64,000 nucleotides of DNA from Datnioides undecimradiatus (GCA_008933995.1 WARS01000046.1:5566026-5630025); one strand, 5' to 3'. Counted from the first letter of the stretch, positions 48,699-62,661 are shown. Notes: generated by a model not told the origin, from the sequence alone. Numbers and translations: made by a program.

Positions 48699-51412
48699 AT
48701 AATAAACAGTGCAATTCAATTTTTTTTTGTCGTGTAACCTTGGTACACACAAGCTCCAAACATTAGTTTAACTTATTTAACATCATTTGTACCTGTGAAG
48801 ATTTGTACTCTTTGGTTAAGGAATATTCAGAGTCAGCACTGGTCAAATGGTTTATTTAGACAGTTAGGTCTGCAGCACATGAAATAGAGTTGCCGAACAG
48901 CATTTCTCTCTTTGGCATTATGTTGATTTTGACATGCAGGTGGACAAAGAACTTTCTAATGAGATTTTAGAAAACTGCTGACAGTGCATGAAAGAGATTA
49001 CTGCAATGGCGGTCGTGGTCCCAGCTCTGCCTGTGCAACGATTAGATAAGAACACGGATCTTGACAAGGAAGGCTCTGGCTACCATAGGAAGATTTCCTC
49101 TTGACCCCTGTGCTTTGTCTCTGTTCCCTGCTCCTCTCTGCTGCAGCAGTGTCTGCTCTCTCTTTTGCTGATTCTGTTTGGTCCTGTGGGGCTCTGAACG
49201 GTAGAGGTCACCCCAAGCTGTGCTGCGTGAAAATGTAGGAATCAGCAGACCGTTCCTGCTGCAGAGGAGCCGTGCAGTCCAGCTAAATCCCACACAGTAT
49301 AATGCCAGCAAGTCAAACAGCTGATTCTGACCACATTGCTACAAAGTGGTTAGATTTATATGTATGTTTATTCAGATAAACTGCTGATTTAGTTACTGAG
49401 TGGGTTCATGTTAAACTATCTAGGTAATTGATTTACCCTGGCTTTTCTATGACGGTAGCTAGTGGTGAGGCAATTTAAATGGATAATATTTATTTTTTTC
49501 TTGTTTACTTCATTTTGGTTTATTTGTATTGACAATATGGAGAAACCTGGTTATAGAATTTATTTTGTGGTAAATTTTGCCAACAATACTCTATAAATAC
49601 GGTTGCCTGCTTTGGGAAATGAGAGTTTGTCATGTTCAACAATTCATAAATCTAAATAATCACCCCTCCGCCCACATCGTTTTGGCTAAGAGTGTGTCGT
49701 CCCCCCCCCCAGTAAACATCATGTTTACTCAGTCACTGTAGACAAACAGTACACAGCAAAGCTTTTAAAGGGAGCCTAGACAATACAGAGATGTAGAAAT
49801 CTGGGTGATAGATTGTTCTGTTGTCCTGTTGATTCACACCCACAAAATCACCAGCTGATTACCATAAAGCCATTCCATGAATTAATCTCAGAAGCAGTTT
49901 GCACAACACTGTCAACACAGCAGACTGAATTCAACACGGACTGCATCTGTGCATTTGTTCAGTCCCTCTTTCGTACAACAAAATTGAAAAAAAGGAGCTG
50001 CAATCGATTCGTCATTTTTTTTATTTTCATGACCGCTCTTCTATCTGCCACTTTACTGAATGAGGCTTTGGCCAGAGCAGTGTAGCTCTCCTTTCAGTTT
50101 CATCTAAGAGCTCTCCTGAGATGATGATGAAAGGACTTGTCTAATGGGATTACACATCGTGATAAGTGCTCAGAGCCTAGTGGTTCATCACACCTCCCTC
50201 CTGCATTTCAAAGAGTGGCATTGATCCGATGTGCAGTAGCAAATCTTGGCTACAGAGTTTTGGGGAGATGTTTTATTGTTTTTGAGTGATTGTTTACTCG
50301 TATCACCAGCTGTCATTGCAGCTCCAAAATCTGCATATGTCTTCACATGTTAATCTTGGGCTTTTTTTGTATAAAATTCAGATTTTTTTTAGAGAAGTCC
50401 TTGTCCAGGTTTTACTTGCTGAATTGCTACAAATCCCCCTGCAACCCAAGCAGCAGTAGGCTAAACTGAAATGATGATGTCATGAGATAAATCCTGGAGC
50501 TGTTCAATACGCAGTGAATTATGGACCAACCTATAATATGGCGTAAGAGCATGCATGGTGACTGTATAATGCAAGGACAGTTTCTGAGTTACAGTTGCCC
50601 TACAACTGACTAAAACATTTTTTTATTTTTACATACTTTATACATACTAATGACTTAATTGTCAGTAGCCTAACCCTAACCCCAGTACATAAGTTATATC
50701 AGTAGACATCGTGCCCATACGTATGATATACATTTAAATTCATACACATGTACTTATATTAGCGTTTCTGTGTAGAGGAATTTACATTGTTATTCTATGT
50801 TTGAGTGAATTTTAGCCTTAACAACATTAGGATTTCTGTTTTATTCTGCATAAGGAATGTGTTGTTGACATTACAGGCGAGGTCTCATGCATATTTCTGT
50901 TCTCTGCTCTTCCCCTGTTGTGACACTTTCTCACTTCTGACAGATTGATAGTTTGTCTTACACACTCATAAACACAAGACACGCACATCTCTCACAGTGG
51001 AACCAGTAAGCATGAGAAGATAACCTGGCGCGCTATTGGTCCTGATGTCTTAATGTGTTGTATGGACAGTAGGTGGCAGTGCATTCAGACCAGGAAGCTG
51101 TTGTCTGCAGTAGTGAAAGGCTCAGGCAAGGCGAGCATACACATACACTATACACATACAGTATGCACTTACATCATCATCATCAGGGGAGGAGCTTCAC
51201 AGAGTGTGAGGATTGCAGACTGCTGCTGCAACAGGGATGACTTGAAAAGAGAAACACAGCAGCATGGACACGCTGCAGTCTTAATAACCTGCAGTTAATG
51301 TGAAAACACAAAACTACTGCTGCCAAATCTGAGTCCTAATCACAGCATGAGAGCCTTACCAAGGTGACGCACAGGGGCTGGGACGTGACTTTCGTGACCT
51401 CAGGACAGCGGC

Positions 51413-51479
51413 ATGGCATCACCCAGGCACTATGGACACTCTTCTCGGGATATAACCAACGTGATGCAGAAGCTGCAAG
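51413..51479 (+). CDS. SYNE1: Nesprin-1 (SYNE1), first coding exon
   Basis: This exon encodes 22 residues plus one leftover base, ending RDITNVMQKLQ before the donor GTAGGC. Human SYNE1 starts MATSRG... and has RDIANVMQRLQ at the same place (from memory), followed by an Asp codon in the same phase. Nesprin-1 is the giant outer nuclear membrane protein that links nuclei to actin through N-terminal calponin-homology domains; this exon precedes them. No CH-domain exon is visible up to the window end, so intron 1 is longer than 12 kb. Its head-to-head placement with MYCT1 supports the call. Confidence 0.85.
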
Positions 51480-54400
51480 GTAGGCATAAAATGCTTACTC
51501 ACTCACACTGCTCCACCTTAGTTTGCAGCACTTTTAGAGGTGACCTCAGGCTCACCATGACACAGCAAAACAGTATGAGGTTACCGTACTCTAAAAATGT
51601 ATAAGCATCTTATTCTCATGACCCTGTTTGTTTTATCTGTGGAATGAAGGAATTCAAAGTCATATTAATTATAAATGTGTGGTTTGGGACTGATGGTATG
51701 GACATAACTGAGGTATGCAGCATCACATTATGCAGCACTCAAGTTCACAGTAAATGTCGAAGTTATAATCAGATATGTTTTGACTAACGCTGAGCTGCTG
51801 TCCGGGCTTAAGTTTGCTTTACTTTCTGTAGTGTTTCTTTCTCATGATTGAGGATAGAGATTGTGTTGCATTCAGCTGTCTGTGCATCGAGCTATGCAGC
51901 ATGGCAATTTCACTGCCGTAAAATTGAAAATGTTTTTCGTTTTTGTGGGAAAGAAACAAGCAGAGTAAATAAGATTAAGCGAGCCAGTGTGCAAGAGATT
52001 GTATTGTTCCGTTGTTTTCATATGTTTTTATTGTTTATCTGTGCCGCATGCTTGCTGCGTGTTTGCTGTGTGTTTGTGTGTGTGTATATTCTCCCACGTG
52101 CACAGTATATGCAGTACAGTATATGCGTGCGTGTGTTTGTATGCCTTTCTGCTTGTGGATAGACAGGGAACCAGACAATGGCAAAGCTAATCCCCAGAGA
52201 AGCTGACATGATGAAGTCTATTCCTCCCTCTTCACTCTGCTGTAGTAGCAAAGCTGTCTTATTATCTTAAAGTTATATTCTCAGCCTACTGTACATATAA
52301 CATAATACTAGCATGAATTACAGCCATGATGTTTGTTCATTTTAACCTTTGGTACATTCCAACTGTGGCTTTCTAATCTTATCTCACCTCTGCTCCAACT
52401 TTTCTTTCATTTGTATACTGTATTTGCAGCAGACATGAGCATTTATTCAATCTTTCTCCTTCCTAGAAGTCAAATAATACGGGTGTATCACATTTGCACC
52501 GTAACTATTTTCTAAGCCTCCACTGTAAAAACAGTATCTCTGTGTGGCATACTCTCGCATCCCTCGCTCACAGGATCAGGTTGATGACACTCGCAAAGAA
52601 GCAGGAAAGTCAGGTGACACCAGAGCTGAGATCCAATATGGCAGCCCCCTGCTTGCCTTCTGAGGTGGCAGTTTCTGTGGAAGCTGAGAACAGCATCATC
52701 AGCCACGTGGCTCCTCTGCATCACTGTGTGCAGGTGTGAGTGCACACTTTGAATCCCGATTGTACTCCGATTGATCTAATTTTAGAAGCTTTCCCTCCAG
52801 CTGTCTCTCTAGTGCTGTGAGGACAAATTGATGTATTAATACACATCAGGTGAGAATTAAACAATTTGTCACATTGCATGGGTGTAAAATTGTTCCATTT
52901 TTTATGTAGGAGGATATAATTCACTACTCAAAAAAAAAAACAACCCCAAAAAAACAATTCATGAGCAGACATCCGTGTTTTGGGAAGCTACATAATTAAA
53001 TGTGGTGCATCAGGGACCACAAGGGAGTCCACTGCTTGTAGCTGCATTCAGGAGTCTCGTTTAACACTAGCACTAACACTAGCAGGCACTGAATGACATG
53101 AGCTGTAAATAATGCAGTTTTGTCCCACGTGTGGCTCGTTACAAAAATACGCCTCTGACTGGGTCCTGCAGTTGGGGGTGTGTCTCCACTGGCTGGTGAA
53201 AACCTTTATCTAATTACAACAGTCCCTTTACCAACAGTTGCTTTATTGTTGATGTTTTGTGGCATGTAGGCATTTTAGATAAGACGGGTCTTGTTGCCGT
53301 GGTTATCCTTGGATGGATGAGCTGAGGGTTTGTGGGAACAATACTGCCCTAACATTGCTACATTTGCCTGTACCACAGAGACAGCGTTAATGGCTACAGA
53401 TGTCTTCTGCTTAAAGCCTGGAGTAGAGATAAACTCTAGGCCACTGACTACATACGAATCAGTCTTTATAGTATATGCAGAGGACTCCTGAGTGCCTGAT
53501 CACATTAGCTTATGTACGGGAGGGATGTGGAATCTAATTTGACGGGACATTTTATTTGATGTGCTCTGGTTGCCATCCATCTCCTGGGAGACGAGAGCTG
53601 AACCTGTGATATTATCATCAAGATGTTGCGCAAGAATCAAAGAGGAACACTTATGTTTTCATTAGTCTGAACATAAAACGCCTTATAGCATAAGTGGAAC
53701 AAAACATAAGCATGTGTTCCTTGTGTTTGGTATCATGCAGCGTTTCTATAGGTGGTCGCACTCTTGATTCCAAGCAAAGCCCTCAGTGAAATCAATGCGT
53801 CTTTTGTTTAGCTTTTGTAGCTTGCTTCTCATTTCTTGAGGTTGCAGTAAACGAGCTGTTTAGAGATTTACAAAATTAATGTGTTACATTCACCTGTTTT
53901 TAGGGACAAACTTGGTTATAATCTAATTTCTTAGCTCCTGAAAGTTGAATATAGGTAATGTAATTTCATTTGCATGTCTTTTAAAGTCTGATTAGATTAA
54001 CTTACTTCATTCCTTCTCTTAAAAGCAGACAATGTTTTCAAATTAGCCACGTGCCATAAATTTCAGATACCATGAAATGGACGATACTCCCTTCAGGCTC
54101 AATTTGGAAGCTGTTAGTAACCACTCAGTGTACCATCAAAACAATCAAAAACTTTTGCCCCAGTTCTGGGTCTGTGTTTTTCTCCTTTCAACCATCTCTT
54201 TTGGTGTACCTCTCTGTCGCAGTGAAAAAACAGCAATTAGTGACACCATATGGCAGAGAACGGCGAGGCCGCTTTGAACACCTCCCAGCCTGAACTCCTC
54301 CATATGCTGTGGAATTTGCCCGTTTGTTGTCTCTCATTAATGAGAAAAGCGATGCACTGTTTTTCCTATTTCAATTTCTCACCTGTTTTTGCCGTCTTGG

Positions 54401-55457
54401 GCGGCAGAGGCTTACATTTTCGCCTACACCTCTGGGTTTTACCGTCTGCTCGCCTATCAAGCAGAGAGGTTTGCCGAGTTTCATTGTGTTGGGAGCACCT
54501 GCTTGAATTTTGCGTAGGCTGCGTGTAATCCTGTCCTGGCAATTTGCTCGTGATCAGATTGTACAGATTGCAGATTTCTCAACCGGTTGTGTGTTCTGCA
54601 GTATAGTCCAGTTTCTAAAAATATATAATGTCATTGAGGCAAGGGAGGATGCTAATCAGGAAGAAAGGTTATGAAGAGGATAAAGGATAAGGGCGAGGGG
54701 TCAGCACATCTGGAAGACATGAGTGCCACATGGAGAGCATTGAATGGATGAAATAGGGATGAGAGAGGCAGCGGGAACAGCAAGAAAATGAGACTGGACA
54801 AGCAGGGGGGAGAGAGAGCCCACACACCAGTTTTTAAGCTCCTGATTGCTAGTGGGACTGGCACAGATCCTCAGGTTGGCACGGGGCCAGGGTGACATCC
54901 TGTTGCCAGGGGCGACATTATGGTCCGGCCGCAGCCAAGGAAGGCCCAAGCAGACGGTCACCTTGAGCCATGCCAGCCTCCTGTTTAGTTCTGACACCAC
55001 CATTTATCGTCTGCAGCTATGGACACCGCAGCTTCACACAGACATGTGGTCACACTCACACTCAGACATCGAAACAAACACTTGGTGTTAAAAATAGCAA
55101 TGATGCACCCCCGCTCCCGCCCCCTCCCAAATCATACCACTGGGAGACAGCAGTTTAGTTGAGTGGTTAAACAGATGCAGAACGAGTCGTCAAGGCCGAT
55201 GGACCGTTAACATGAAGCCATAACTCTGTCGTAGCCTTAGAAGTGTGGAAGGAGGGACAGTGTAAGATAGAGCAGGAGCGTGCGTTGTTATTTATTCTGC
55301 TGCTTCTTCCACTTTTCTTTCCAGATTGTGGTTATGACTCGTTGCCATAGCTGCAGTCGCATGACAGCCAGCACAGGCTTTCTTCGCCCTGTGGGCTTAT
55401 TGGCCATGTCTGGTTCAGCTTCTGCTTCTGTAACAGAACATTATGTTTGATAAAATG

Positions 55458-55458
<1 letters not shown>

Positions 55459-55497
<39 letters not shown>
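55459..55497. repeat. (TG)n microsatellite
   Basis: About 19 TG units, followed by imperfect TCTG units. Confidence 0.95.
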
Positions 55498-55498
<1 letters not shown>

Positions 55499-58400
55499 TG
55501 TGTCTGTGTAAGAGATATTTGTGTCAGTTCCATGCTAGTCTCTCAGTGATGGCTCCTATAGCAGATCAGATTATAATCTCTTTTAACCTGACAGTCAGTG
55601 AGGGTTTGAGTGACATGTCACAAGATTAGGTCATTGAGGGTCCCACCCAAACAATACGTACTGAGGGCATGCTGTCATTTACTCTAACCCCTCTCTCGAG
55701 GATCACACCTTCATGAAGGTCAGAGTCTTTCCAGCACTAGTCCAGTGAAGCAAAATATCACATTTAAGTGTATTTCTATAATTGATTCAAACTAGGAAGA
55801 AAGAAAAAACTCAGATTGTTTTGATTCTTTTTTACATCTCTTTTTGGCATTGCTGTTTTAGTGTTTCTGCCAAGTAGGATGTCTGTTCATTTAGCTGTTT
55901 TAGAATTTACTGGACCTTTGCAATACAACTTGCCGTTGACCCGGTATGGACCATTACATTCAGTGTGAGGCAAAATCCCAGCTTTAGGCTGCACCGATTC
56001 CATGATACAGTTCCTTCAGCATTTCTATAACATCTCTGATTCTGTCCGTCAGATTGAGGCATCAGATAGTTTTGATGGACGTGCAGAACAATGTCCACAC
56101 AGATAAAATCCTGACACCCGAGCTAGTGACCCTGAGACACATTCAGCCTCTGTCTGTAATACTTTTGGTCTCGTGCATGCTCTTATCTTTCACCCACAGA
56201 CACCTCTGTCCTCTCTTTTCACCTGTCACAATGTGATTGGATAGTGGAAAATTCTGCCTCCAGCGGTCCATTTAGCACATGGCGTTTTTTAAATAGAGGT
56301 CAGATTGCGTTGACCCCCGCCTCTAAGAGGTCAACTGGACAGATAATGTGATGATTTCAGCATACCTGAGTTAGAAATGAAATAAGTAAGTCCTATTTTT
56401 AAAAAAAATTAATCTGCTTGGAGCACCAAATGGGTTGGGTTTATCGCAGCAGCAGGTAGTTTCAAATAATCTGTCTCCGAAAAGACATTGACATTCAAAG
56501 GAGACCTGTTTCATCACTCACTTCATTCTCCTTTTCGTAACACCTATTTCACACATACAGTATCTATGCAAACTAAAGCACTTTCTCAGTTGTTTACTCA
56601 TGTAGTGTCATTGTTTACTCATGCTGGATTGAATTACTATGTACCCATGTTCCTGTAGGGAGGGGGTCCGTCATCCCTTTCCATTTATCTTCAATAGGGA
56701 ACAAAGCAGTGGAAGTGCTGTATCTATGAAATGTTATTTCCTGTTGTGTTGCATGCCGACATCTGCCCCCTCGGGCCCTCTTTCGCTCTGATGCTTCCCG
56801 CTCCAGACACAAACACAACCTACCACCTACCACCTGACATAACGAGCTCTGTTTTCCTTCTTTTAATAATTCAACATTGTTCGGTGAGAAACAGGGAGCA
56901 TTCTGGCGATGTTTAGGAACTTTGAAGGAAATTAATTATGCCTTTACAGAATGGCATCACTGACTGGACAGGTGGTTGTAGTGAAAACAAAAGGCTTTCA
57001 TCTGCTGGTTGCAAAAAGAATTGGTCTAGTTTCACTTTTCAAAAAGACAGAAAATGGCCCCAGCTGGATCAGCATAAATACACTCAAGTGGTGGTGTGCA
57101 ACAGGATTTTGTAGATGATTCTGGCTCTGTTCCAGTCAGTGTTTTTATTTCACGGCAAAGACGAGACTTATAACTGAATTTACTGCTCAGGCCACAGTGA
57201 TTTATTTAGTGTGCTGACGCCAGTCCATTCCCTTAACTCGTCCCTGTAATGTGTGGTGGGCCACTGAACCTGGATAAAGAGCTTAGACTGTCTGACCCAC
57301 TCCTGCACTCCCACACACACAGAAAGCACCACACACACAAAATCATCAAACACACATTCATGGAGAGAGCAGCAGAGAAACATCAAGCTGAAAACATTTT
57401 TATCAAAGCCAAATTGAGTCTTTCTAATGCTCTTAGTGCCACTGATATGACCCCTGGTGCCTCCAGCGGAGTAGATGCTTTGTATTAGCCACGTGTTCAG
57501 TCTGTTTGTGTAAGGTGTTAAAATGTGGGTTTGTTCAGTCCAGTGTATTTACCTGATAAATGAGCCTTTGAAAAGTAGGAAGAAGATTTTAGCTCAACTC
57601 CAATAAAGCACAATGTTGCCCTGTTCAGCCACAATAGTATTTGATTTTCTGCAGCATCCCTGTCAGATGTTAATCTAATTAATTATTGAAATTACGACAT
57701 TTTTCAAATTTTGACGGCTATAGACGTCTTAAAATAGAGAAGTACAACAAAATATTTCTTGGTTATAAAAAAAAAAATTCATCATTTTTATTTTATATTG
57801 TAAATACCTTTTGCTTTTTCACATTTATTCATTTGCATGCTCATCTGCATCATTGCTTTCTGCATGTGTGTATCTGTGTACTGCAGGTGCTGAAATTACT
57901 GTATCAGTGGCCTGGCTTTAATGAACACTGTGATATTTGGACATTTTTGTTAACAACAAAGTGGCTTCTCGGCACATCTGGTACTGAAAAGGGAGTGATG
58001 GTGCTTGAAAGAGGAAAGGGGTTGTTTTGATAATCACTTTGACTTGTTCCCCCCTTCTTACTCTCTTTAATGTGGTGTCATTATTACTGAAATGTAATTA
58101 GCTATGCTAATGGGTTGGCATTTGGACTTCCGTCTCAGCACTTATGTTGGGACTGGTAAAAATGTGCAGAAAATGAAGTGGGATGGCGAATGGAGAGGCT
58201 GAATGGGCATGTGAGGGTTGAGTGGAGGTGCTGAGGGTGTGATAGAGGGTGTTATTGAGTGTTAGAGCTTAAAGTACTCTGGCGGAAGTGCAGAGGAGGG
58301 TTTTTTAAATTAGGAATTGTTCGGGTGAAAGAGAAGAGCTGGAATCAGGAAGTGGATAAAGAAGCTATTGGGAGGAGTAGAGGGGCAGAAAAGCCACCAA

Positions 58401-60772
58401 AAACCTGTTAAATCACTTTGTGTGACACTGTGGTGGATTTCGAATGGGTTCGTGTGTGCATGTGTGCTGAATGTGCTTCTGTATGTGTGTGTATGTGTGA
58501 GTATGGAGCAATTACGGGGTACCTCTCTAGTACACAACAAAGCCATCCATTTAGTGTATGATAGCTCTAACAGGCTTGTTCCATTAATGTTGTCCTGTAG
58601 AAGAAAACGTATTTTCACCAGAGAAATGTAAAAGGCTTCTCCTGTATAGCTGCACAGTATCAACATGGCCATTGTGACTCTCACCAGATCTATTCATACA
58701 TTCATGCTGCGGTGCTATTCTTTGAATTTAAATGCCCATCAGCTTGAATAATATAAGGGTGATATAATTGAATGAATGCATTACTAAATTAATATTCGCC
58801 TGCAGAGCGTGTAACCTTGTCCAGTATGTGTGGCGTGCCCGTCTATATCTGACTGGCCATAATCATGGCTGGTGAGTTGTGGAGTCATTAATAGATTAAG
58901 AGAGATCAGAGATGCTCAAGTGCAGAGCGGGGTCATCTGGGAGGCTGCATTTTAAAAGCTGAGCTTATGCTGAGCTTGTTCATTTCTCCTGTCCTGACAT
59001 GTCCCCTCTTCTCTCTGTTCAGGGCTCCCCCAGACCGCACACTTACAAAGGAGAACTTTATTTGTTTAAAGCTTTACTTATCCACCAGGTGGCGCTGTGT
59101 CTCTATACACGCCTCACAAGACTGAATACGAAGTCTCGGCTGCTCAGAAAGCAAACCCAAATATCCTTAGGGTGAATAGATTACAGTGCGAGCAGAAGCA
59201 GCGCTCCTCCACCCTCCAGGAGGCCGTTTGTTTTTCCTTTAATGGCTGAAAAGAGGCTGTTCCTCCTCTCCTCAGGAAGCCTCAAACCCCGCAGACATAC
59301 CTGTGTGAACGCCGGGCGCTGACCCACGTCCAACCTCGACAACCTCAGAGAAGGATCTGGTGTTTTGTAGGGCTGCCAGGGGCTCCATTAGGGATCTAGA
59401 CCAGCTGAGGTTCAGTCTGTTTTAACCCTCCACCCCTCTCCCCCCCCTCTCTCGGAAAGACTGGAACACTCTTGAGGTCTGCAGCCTGGAGGAGTCTGTT
59501 GGTTTATTCTCGCACATACAGTAGACATGAAAATGATTCTGTCTCCATTCAGCGTATCTTATTTTGTGTGTCTAAATGTGTGATTGTGTGTGTGGGTGCG
59601 CGTGCACCTGCTCACTTCTTTCAACTCCCATGGTAAAATCTAATAAGTCCCCTGAATCCTCACCATCTTGTTTTGATTTTGTCCTGGGGTTGTTTTTCTA
59701 AACAGTTTAGCTCTCTCGGGAAGTTGCGCTTTCTCACTTTCTGCTGTACGGCTGCGAACTGGAAGAATGCTCTAAAACATGCCGACAACAACAGATATGG
59801 CTTGTATTAATAGACTATTTTGACTTCCAGTATGACTATGATTGGTCTTCATCTTATGTTGAATCACTGTAAATTTACTAAATTAAACCAAAACCATCAG
59901 GCTAAAAGGATCATCATTCAGGACCTTGGATAGCTCCTTTACACTCAAACTGGATTGACGTGCAGCTCTCCAGGAATAGTTTATCAGACAACACCTTTAA
60001 CTTAGCAGACAGACTTATATGAATAGAATCGAATTGTGCGTGGGCTTATCACTCAATATGGTCTGTTCCATTATTTACATCATTGACATAGTGTTGGCTG
60101 CCTGAAACCGCAGTACGTAAAGAACAATAGATTTCCGTCCTTTTGTGAGGCTGTAGTTTGGGCCAAAGCTTTTCCTCGCAGTAATATTATTGAGTTTGGA
60201 TTGGGAGTGTGTTCGGTGTGTATTTCCCACTGGACTCTGCTTTCCACTGGTATAAAAGGCTGTTTTTATAGTCTAGAGTGTGCAAGTAAAGGCAATGTAT
60301 ATGTAAATACAAAAACAGGGTTGCATGAATATTTCTTTTAAGTCTTACACTCAGTCCATCTATAATACACTCTATACACACATGCAAAGAAATCATATTG
60401 CATGCACAGAAATGCAAAATGGACACTGACAGGCACTCGTTTCAAAGATCAGTCCGTGGAATGGGCTCGTGGTGGCACTATGACAGCCAGTTTCAGAGCT
60501 GTTAAAGGGAGGAGTGTCAGCAGTGTGATTATCAGCAGACAGATAGCGGATGACAGCTGCCATTGGTTATTGATGACTTTCATAATTAAAATCCCTTATG
60601 GGGGGAACCCAAAGAACAAAAGGGAAAATCACACAAGTGATGAATGGTCCTTTCATCTTTAAGGCTGATATAAGACCCACCAGGCTATTCTGCATGAATA
60701 TTGCTTTCCTGGAAACTCTCTGAATATGGTTTCAAAGAAGAGCCCAGTGCTTTTAATATTGCCAGAGCTTGG

Positions 60773-60774
<2 letters not shown>

Positions 60775-60809
<35 letters not shown>
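60775..60809. repeat. (GT)n microsatellite
   Basis: About 17 GT units, with a second short run a few bases later. Confidence 0.95.
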
Positions 60810-60810
<1 letters not shown>

Positions 60811-61787
60811 ATGTTTGTGTGTGTGTGTTTGAGCATATGAGGGGCAAAATATGAGGAAAATACACCGACTGAATAAGAGAGAGCATAGGTCAGACAGAAA
60901 CGGAGATACATATCAGAGTGTGGAAAGGAGAAGGGGTCAGCAGACCGCAGCATTCGTGTTTTCCGCTATAATTTTCCTGCAGCAGTGGAGGGGTTTGGAG
61001 TCATTTTTGGCTGCAAAACACAGATTCGCTTCTGATCCAGTTCCTTGTATCAGCCATAGTGGCTCATGCAGTTGGAGAGTGTCTCTTCCGATGCTGAATT
61101 CACAATAGCTGGATGAACAATACTACCATTGTCTGCAGTGTTGTTTTTCGCCGGGCTTGAAGCTTAAGTTTTATAAGCAGTAGCACAGTTTCCACTGCAA
61201 TACAGATGACACATCCAGAGAGAAGCAAGGTTAAAACACTTGTGTCCTCTGTCGCGGACTTGCCTATTTCATCTATAGATGCTTTAAACACTGGTCTCGC
61301 TGTGTATACCAAACCTTACCTCAGATATTGTATTCACATCTATTGTATTCTGTTCTATTCAGCGCATGCTTCCCCGGAGAAAACAAACAGACAGATGTAC
61401 TGTATGTGACTGTGGTTCGGATGAAAGCAGATCCCTTTTGAAGAGAGCACAGTAGCACATCAGACAGGATCACTGCCAGTGATAGTCTGCTCCCCTGCAG
61501 GCTCGATAGAGTAGAAAGCTGCAAGCCTCAGAGCACCGCATGGTATCTGTGTGGATGAGAGAGAGAGAGGAGGGGTATTAGAGTGCCAGCAACACATAGG
61601 GAATTCCTGCACGTCTGTCCCGGTGCTGTGTTAGAGCATTTGTATGTGTGTGTGCGTGTGAGAGAGAGATGCTGTCAGAGTAGAGCTCCCACTTCCTCCC
61701 CTCCTAACCTGCTAAACGGTCCCCTTCAACCCACCCAACACCCTCCTCACTGCTCACTTCTCCCTCTCCACATCAGGACGGGGCTGC

Positions 61788-61825
61788 TATGACATCACTC
61801 ATTCCCACGCACTCTGATTGGCTGG
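61788..61825 (+). promoter_or_regulatory. Candidate promoter elements (CRE-like, inverted CCAAT)
   Basis: TGACATCA, a one-base variant of the cAMP/AP-1 response element, and an inverted CCAAT box (GATTGG, 61816-61821) lie close together. They are about 550 bases before the coding-type exon that ends at 62497. No TATA box is clear. A promoter here would fit an alternative transcript start. This is inferred. Confidence 0.35.
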
Positions 61826-61918
61826 CCAGTGGAGGGAAGTGGATTGTTCCCGCAGCCCTACAGTGAGAAATTAAGAGAGAGAGAGAGTACGTGGGAGGGA
61901 AAGACCGACGTAGTGACT

Positions 61919-61922
<4 letters not shown>

Positions 61923-61952
<30 letters not shown>
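61923..61952. repeat. (GA)n microsatellite
   Basis: About 15 GA units, in what may be the 5' UTR of the exon at 62353-62497. Confidence 0.95.
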
Positions 61953-61956
<4 letters not shown>

Positions 61957-62005
61957 GACTAAGCAAGACAGATTGATGCTGAGGCAAGCCGGCACTGCGC
62001 TGCTC

Positions 62006-62036
62006 TCACACACACATACACACACACACACACACA
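62006..62036. repeat. (CA)n microsatellite
   Basis: CA units with one AT interruption. Confidence 0.9.
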
Positions 62037-62352
62037 AACAGTCTTTGCATCACACGTACACTCACATCACACTCCCAAGCTGCTTAACAGGCAGGAAAAA
62101 CACTGAGTCTGACTGAGTCTGCAGCCCGTTACGGCAGGACAGGACAGAGGACAAGAAGACGTAAAAGACGAGAGGCGAACAGGAGGATACAACCTTCCTT
62201 GCTGCGTTGCCTCAGAGCAACAGTTTCACTGCTGTCATCTCGGGAGGTCCGGTGCTCCAGGGAGCTCTTTAAAGACACCTCCCCAAAAAAGGGGGAGAGG
62301 CAGCAAGGGCAGGAGCAAGGGCAAGTATAGCCTCTCCCGGAGGTTTCTGTGA

Positions 62353-62497
62353 ATGTCCTCTCAACGTCCCCATGAAAACAGGCGGGAATCGAGGCGTAGT
62401 CTCAGGTACAAGATGGCACGACGGGCAGGGGGCGAAGGCTCCCCGAAAAAGAACACATCCCTCAACCTGGTGACGGGTTTCTACCACTACCTCCGTG
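62353..62497 (+). CDS. Coding-type first exon, possible alternative SYNE1 start
   Basis: I do not recognise this peptide. An open frame with in-frame ATGs at 62353 and 62413 runs to a consensus GTAAGT donor at 62498. The second ATG has A at -3 and G at +4 and is the better start, giving 28 residues that end LVTGFYHYLR. The first would add 20 basic residues. The exon ends with one leftover base, the same phase as the SYNE1 exon at 51413-51479, so it could splice to the same next exon and supply a different N terminus before the CH domains. CRE-like and CCAAT motifs lie upstream. It could also be exon 1 of an unrelated gene or a chance frame. Confidence 0.4.
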
Positions 62498-62612
62498 GTA
62501 AGTGGGACAGTGTGTCTGTGTGTGTGAACGTGTGTCCCTTTCTGGCATGGATAGTGTGAGAAAAAGAAGGCAAGTACGTGGTATGTGAATATTCTGCATG
62601 TGTGGCAGGGTA

Positions 62613-62623
62613 TGCTGTGTGTG

Positions 62624-62661
<38 letters not shown>

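Larger units (their letters stand above)
46856..51412. other. MYCT1-SYNE1 intergenic region
   Basis: No coding exon is recognised. The region has GGAA/TTCC (ETS-core) words at 46960-47095, an (ATTT)n run at 47585-47612, a near-perfect palindrome at 48670-48698, and two telomere-like CCCTAA units near 50690 that are too few to matter. The SYNE1 5' UTR must lie close to the end of this stretch or be spliced in from within it. Confidence 0.5.
51480..61780 (+). other. SYNE1: Large SYNE1 intron
   Basis: No coding exon is recognised on either strand. It carries (TG)n at 55459-55497 and 60775-60809. Some patches have homeobox-like words (ATTAGCTATGCTAAT near 58095) that could be enhancers. Open frames are short and low-complexity. 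Confidence 0.6.

Noticed and set aside
50688..50703. Telomere-like CCTAACCCTAACCCC
   Set aside because: Only two repeat units; expected by chance in this much sequence.
58310..58684. 124-residue minus-strand open frame in the SYNE1 intron
   Set aside because: It is largely the reading of GT-rich sequence (His-Thr repeats), with no family match.
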